Assembly (NCBI RefSeq): GCF_900104685.1
Contig: NZ_LT629755.1
Coordinates: 3,628,309-3,692,308, forward strand
Source: Agromyces flavus
Lineage (GTDB): Bacteria > Actinomycetota > Actinomycetes > Actinomycetales > Microbacteriaceae
Length of the DNA stretch: 64,000 bases
Direction of reading: 5' to 3'
A model generated the notes under the pieces. That model saw nothing but the letters and a program-made list of their open reading frames with translations. It ran no database searches and was not told the DNA's origin. Below, one piece after another: positions 59,513 through 64,000 of the stretch. Positions within the stretch are counted from its first letter, which is position 1; each line of letters begins with the position of its first letter. The translations under genes and the position numbers were made by a program.

Positions 59513-60853
59513 GACCATCCGCCCCTCCAGCACGCCGCGTGGCGACTGTGGCTGGGTGGGCGTCGGGCTCGCGGCGAATCGTCGTCACGAACGCGTCGCG
59601 CTCGCCGGCGGGTCGACGCGGCGGTGCGTTCGAGCGGATGCCTCGCGCTGTCGATGTCGCTCCATCCAGCCTCGCCGTGTACGGCGGAATGCAGATCCCG
59701 GTCGGCCTGCTGCTCGACCGGTTCGGCGCCCGCCCGATCATCCCATCGGCATGGCGCTCATGGCGATCGGCCAGTTCACGCTGGCGTTCGCCCCCGATGT
59801 CGCATGGGCGATCGCCGCCGCATGCTACTCGGCGCGGGCGACGCGCCGTGTTCCCGAGCGTGCTGCGCGTGGTGGCGGTCTGGTTCCCCGACGACAGGCG
59901 CCCCTGCTGGTGCAGTTGACGGACTCATCGGCCAGTCGGGGCAGATCCTCGCGGTGCTCCCACTCGCGGCGCTGCTGCACGCGACGAGCTGGTCGGTCGC
60001 ATTCGGCTCACTGGCGGGGCTCGGGCGCTGTTCACGATCCTCACGTTCGCGGTCATCCGGCAACCGACCGCCGGCCGAACCGCGGACGTCTCCGTCGACA
60101 CGACGACCGGCGCCATCCATGCCGTGCGCTCGTCGGCGACCTGCGCCAGGGGTTCCGCGAGTCGTGGGCCCACCCGGGCACGCGCCTCGCGTTCTGGTCG
60201 CATTTCACGACCCCGTTCTCGGCACGGCGTTCGTACTGCTGTGGGGCTTCCCTTCCTGACCGTGGGCGAGGGGCTGACGACCGCGATGGCGTCGTTGCTG
60301 TTCACGTCTACGTGGTGTTCGGCATCCTGGTCGGACCGGTCATCGGGGCGCTCTCGACCCGGCACCCGTATCGCGCTCGCGACTGCTCGTGCTGCCCGTG
60401 ATCGGATCCAGGTCGCGGCATGGCTCGTCGTCATCGCCTGGCCGGGCCCGGCCCCGCTCTGGCTGCTGTCGTGCTCGCCTTCGCGATGAGCACCGGCGGC
60501 CCCGGGTCGATGATCGGGTTCGATCACGCACGCACCTTCAACCCGAGCCACCGGCTGAGCACGGCGACGGGCATCACGAACGTCGGCGGATTCCTCGCGG
60601 CGCTCCTCGCCATCCTCCTCATCGGCATCGCGATGGACGCGCAGGGCGCCGGCACGCCGCGACGTACACGCTCGACGCGTTCCGCATCGCGTTCCTCACC
60701 CAGGTCCCGCTGTGGCTGATCGGCACCCTCTTCATCGTGGTCGAGCGCAAGCGCACGCGCGTCGTCATGGGCTCGACGAGCCGCGCGCTCGCCGCCGGGC
60801 CGCGCGCCACGCCACGAGGCGTCATGACCCGCGTCGTTCCTCGACTTCGCTGA
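59513..60853 (+). CDS. MFS transporter, heavily frameshifted (copy 2)
   Basis: Reverse copy of the gene at 57487-58863. The frame changes about every 50-150 bases. The 3' end is better here: GITNVGGFLAALLAILLIGI and WLIGTLFIVVERKRTRVVMG are each readable in one frame, which supplies the correct C-terminus for copy 1. Not an independent gene unless the duplication is real. Confidence 0.7.
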
Positions 60854-60876
60854 TGCGCGGCCCTACTGTTCAGACC

Positions 60877-62254
60877 ATGGACAGCGCCGTGGCCGCGATC
60901 GCCGAGTGGATGCCGGCGCAACGCTGGTACGGCGGCAAGGGCCACGCCCCGCGGCTGCGCCGCATCGGCGAGTGGGAGCTGCCGTCAGCCGAGTCCGGGT
61001 CCGCGTGTGGTCGATGCTGCTCATGGATGACGCGACGGAACCGCCCGTGCTCTACCAGGTTCCCGTCGTGGAACGCGCGGCGGCCGCGCGGAGGCATCCG
61101 CTCACCTCATCGCGGCCCTCGAGACGGCACGCACCTCTACGACGGCCCGCACGACGCGGCCTTCACCGACGTGCTGCTCGACCTCATCGTGCACGAGCGG
61201 CGCGCGGTCGCGCACGGCGCCACGGCCGTCGGCCACTACTCGGGTGCTCCGGATGCCGCGCGGCCGGGTCCGCACGTGCCCGCGAGCGTGCTCGGCGGCG
61301 AGCAGTCCAACACGTCGATCATCTACCGGCCGGATGGCGCGGCGCCCCTCATCTGCAAGGTGTTCCGCCAGCTCCACCACGGCGACAACCCCGACGTGAC
61401 GCTGCAGACGGCGCTCGCGGCATCCGGTTCGCCGCATGTGCCGCCGAGCGTGGGCGACGTGGTCGGCGAGTGGGACGACGTCGGCCGCCCCGACGGACGC
61501 GCGCGCGGCCACCTGGCGTTCGCGCAGGAGTTCCTGCGGGCGTCGAGGACGCCTGGCGGGTGGCACTCCTCGCCGCCGCCGGCGGCCGCGACTTCGCGAC
61601 GACGCACGCGCCCTCGGGTCGCCGTCGCTGAGGTGCACCGCTCGCTCGGTGGCGCGTTCCCGCGCGAGCGCGCGTCGGCGGAGCTCATCGCGGCGATCGA
61701 CGAGGCGTGGCAGCGGCGCCTGACCATCGGCGTCGCCGAGGTACCGGCGCTCGAGCCGCACCGCGCCGCGATCGCGGAGTACTACGCACGCGCGACGCAG
61801 GGAGCGTGGCCGCAGCTGCAGCGCATCCACGGCGACCTGCACCTCGGCCAGGTGATCCTCTCCCCCGAGCGCGGATGGCTCCTGCTCGACTTCGAGGGCG
61901 AGCCGATGCGGCCCATGGCCGAGCGTTCGCCGTCCCGACCTGCCGGTGCGCGACGTGGCGGGCATGCTGCGCTCGTTCGACTACGTCGCGGGCGCGACCG
62001 AGATCGTGCACCCCGAGCGCGCGCCGAGGCTCGGACGTGGGCCGCCTCGGCCCGCCAGGCGTTCATCGACGGTTATATCGCGGCATCCGGCACCGATCTC
62101 AGCAAGTACCGTGACCTGCTCGCCGCGTTCGAGCTCGACAAGGCGGTGTACGAGGCGATCTACGAGACGCGCAACCGTCCGACTGGGCGCCGATCCCGCT
62201 TCGCGCGATCACGCAGCTGTGGCCGCAGGACCATTGCAGGCGTCGGCGCCGTAG
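60877..62254 (+). CDS. Maltokinase, frameshifted (copy 2)
   Basis: Reverse copy of 56081-57463, five bases shorter. Frame jumps near 61000, 61120, 61540, 61600, 61925 and 62025. The catalytic loop [20 protein letters not shown] is intact in one frame here, whereas copy 1 has a loss between its two halves. Confidence 0.75.
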
Positions 62255-62270
62255 CCGGGAAGGCTCAGGG

Positions 62271-62458
62271 TCAGACTCGGTCGTCGCCGATCGTGCCCTC
62301 TTCCGCGGCGCGTCGGTCGGCCTCGGCCGAGTCGATGGCGTCCTCGTTCGCCTCCTGGTCGAGCGGGGCTCCTCGTTGGCGGAGACGTCGTCGGTGTCGA
62401 TGGGGAATCCGCGCTCCTGCCGCATCGGCTCATCGACCGGATCAGTGAAGCTGCTCAT
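62271..62458 (-). CDS. Small acidic protein, frameshifted (copy 2)
   Basis: Reverse copy of 55879-56065, with AAGGAGG before the start. The two copies differ at the NEDAPL region (one reads GAGGACGCCCG, the other GAGGAGCCCCG), each short by one base. Confidence 0.65.
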
Positions 62459-62537
62459 GATGCCCTCCTTCCGATTCGACGCTACGGCTGCGGTGTCGCG
62501 GGCGGGAGGGTTGCGTTTCGAGCCGAGGCCGCGATGG

Positions 62538-62998
62538 CTAGCGGATGCCGCGACGCCAGAGCATGAGCGGCGTGTGCGCGGCGTACTCGCGGTAATCGTC
62601 GCCGAACCGCGTGACCAGGCGACGCTCTTCGACACGCGCCTTGGCGACGAGCACGACGGCCAGCAGCACCCAGACGACGATGAGGTCGACGCGCGCGAAC
62701 CAGACGACCCAGCCCGACGCGGCGATCAGCAGGCCGACGTAGATCGGGTTGCGCGTCAACCGGTACGCGCCTGTGGTGCGCAGCGCGGCCCCTCGCGCGG
62801 CGCCACCTGCACCACGAGGTCGCGCCGAGCGCAACGGCCCCGCGCCCGCGAGCACGAGCCCGGTGATGATGGCAACACGGCCAGCACGGTCGACTGCTGT
62901 CCGGCCAGAGCGGCGCCCGGGCACGGCGAACGGGAGGACCACCAGCACGCGAGCAGCACGAACTGCGCCACCACGAGCCAGTTCGCGCGATCCCTCAC
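62538..62998 (-). CDS. ICMT-type methyltransferase, frameshifted (copy 2)
   Basis: Reverse copy of 55334-55800, six bases shorter. The conserved C-terminal half ([17 protein letters not shown] to the stop) is intact; the N-terminal helices are broken by losses in GC runs. Confidence 0.72.
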
Positions 62999-63057
62999 CC
63001 GCCATTCTGCCGTCCGCGGGCGGTCGCCGCGTCGTCGGCCCACCCCGGCGCGGCGCG

Positions 63058-64000
63058 TCAGGCGCGGGCGAGGATCGCCGCGAGGTCGACGCCGACGGAA
63101 GGAGCCGTAGAGCGACCCGCGCGACCTTCGATCCGCGAGCGCACGAAGGCGTCGGCCACCGCGGGCGGAGCATGCTGCACGAGCAGCGACGCCTGCAGCA
63201 CGAGCGCGAGTCGCTCGGCGAGCTCGCGGGCGCGCAGGGCCGCGGTCGCGGCATCCGCTCGCCCGATCTCGGCCACGACCGACCGCGCTTCGGCGAGCTC
63301 GAGGTCGAGCGCCGGTGCTCGCCTCGGCCTCGCCGGCCCGAGAAGAACGCTCGAAGGCATCGGGCTCTCGCTCGAGCACGCGCAGCACGTCGAGGGCGAT
63401 CACGTTGCCGACCCCTCCAGATCGCCAGCAGCGGTTGCTCGCGATAGCGGCGCGCGAGCGGGAAGCCCTCGGTGTAGCCGTTGCCGCCGAGGCACTCGAG
63501 CGCCTCGTACGCGTGCTCGGGCCGCGCTTGCACACCAGTACTTCGCGACCGCGGTCGCCAGGCGCCGGACGCGCGCTCGACGTCGGACGCGTCGTCGTCG
63601 TAGGCCCGCGCGAGGCGCATCGCGGTGATCGTCGCCGCCTCCGACTCGAGCGCGAGGTCGGCCACGACCGCCGTCATCGCGGGCTGGTCGACGAGCAGCG
63701 ACCCGAACGCGCGGCGGTGCCGCACGTGCCATGCCGCCTCGGCCACGGCCTGGCGCATGCCGGCCGCCGTGCCGAGCACGCAGTCGAGCCGCGTGCGCGT
63801 CACCATCTGGACGATCGTGGCAACGCCGCGCCCCTCGTCGCCGACGAGCCATCCGTCGGTGCCGTCGAACTCGACCTCGCTCGACGCATTGGACCGGTTG
63901 CCGAGCTTGTCCTTGAGCCGTTGGATCCGGAACACGTTGCGCGAGCCGTCGGGCAGCACGCGCGGCACGAAGAAGCACGACAGCCCGCCTGCCGCCTGCG
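63058..64000 (-). CDS. AidB-like acyl-CoA dehydrogenase, partial and frameshifted (copy 2)
   Basis: Reverse copy of the 3' two thirds of the gene at 53628-55274, leaving the window at 64000. From the edge to about 63590 one frame is intact ([20 protein letters not shown] to DDDASDVER). Losses follow near 63575, 63535, 63415 and 63340. It keeps GTGGCCGACGCC where copy 1 has GTGGCGACGCC. Confidence 0.75.

Larger units (their letters stand above)
59220..64000. repeat. Giant inverted repeat, right arm
   Basis: Reverse complement of 54322-59159, but 4781 bases long, 57 fewer. Most differences are single-base losses spread evenly over coding and non-coding DNA. The first 150 bases of the MFS copy (59510-59690) are more divergent. 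The arm runs out of the window. Confidence 0.93.

Noticed and set aside
54322..64000. Terminal inverted repeat of a composite transposon or phage
   Set aside because: No transposase, integrase or recombinase gene is present. The repeated genes are ordinary chromosomal functions, and the arms differ by random single-base indels.
1..64000. tRNA or rRNA genes
   Set aside because: I saw no tRNA cloverleaf ends, CCA context or rRNA signature on either strand.

Overview
High-GC DNA from an actinobacterium. The codon bias, the QcrB, DUF1876 and maltokinase families, the lipoprotein signals and the intergenic hairpins suggest Microbacteriaceae, possibly an Agromyces relative (inference; no marker gene is present). 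Genes are intact and closely packed up to about 52.37 kb. Beyond that point reading frames break every few hundred bases, and the last 9.7 kb is one imperfect inverted repeat.

Layout: (1) 1-8865, a galactan-utilisation locus: secreted GH53 endo-galactanase, GH42 beta-galactosidase, sugar ABC importer (binding protein and two permeases) and a LacI-family repressor, with two LacI-type operators in the divergent promoter region. (2) 8887-11503, DUF1876 protein, lipoprotein, small His-rich protein, O6-alkylguanine-DNA alkyltransferase. (3) 11795-28141, a pentose/sugar-acid locus. A ribose-type ABC importer is divergent from a ten-gene operon: Gfo/Idh/MocA dehydrogenase, TIM-barrel isomerase, SDR, DUF4432 aldose epimerase, family III CoA-transferase, a binding-protein-like protein without a signal peptide, enoyl-CoA hydratase, XylX-like FAH dehydratase, GntR-type LacI regulator and a 2,5-dioxovalerate-type aldehyde dehydrogenase. 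The last enzymes point to 2-oxoglutarate as end product, but the usual IlvD/Edd dehydratase is absent and CoA enzymes stand in the cluster instead. This is the most interesting biology in the window. (4) 28162-32047, orphan cytochrome b, GNAT, CBS and small acidic proteins, with many intergenic palindromes. (5) 32519-38297, DUF2868/DUF3482 GTPase pair, DUF2207-like protein, amidohydrolase, small His-rich protein. (6) 38380-45901, two large secreted proteases (M6 and S8) flanking a TrmB/LuxR-type regulator. (7) 45969-52970, QorB-like reductase with HxlR regulator, DUF1801, P-loop kinase, hemerythrin, GyrI-like and SNF2 helicase genes. (8) 53027-59159, GNAT, AidB-like acyl-CoA dehydrogenase, methyltransferase, small acidic protein, maltokinase, MFS transporter and a gene fragment, all damaged by single-base deletions. 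(9) 59220-64000, the same 4.8 kb again in reverse, with different deletions.

The final inverted repeat is most simply explained as an unpolished fold-back at a contig end. It should not be read as gene duplication until tested. The two copies can be combined to repair most of the broken frames.
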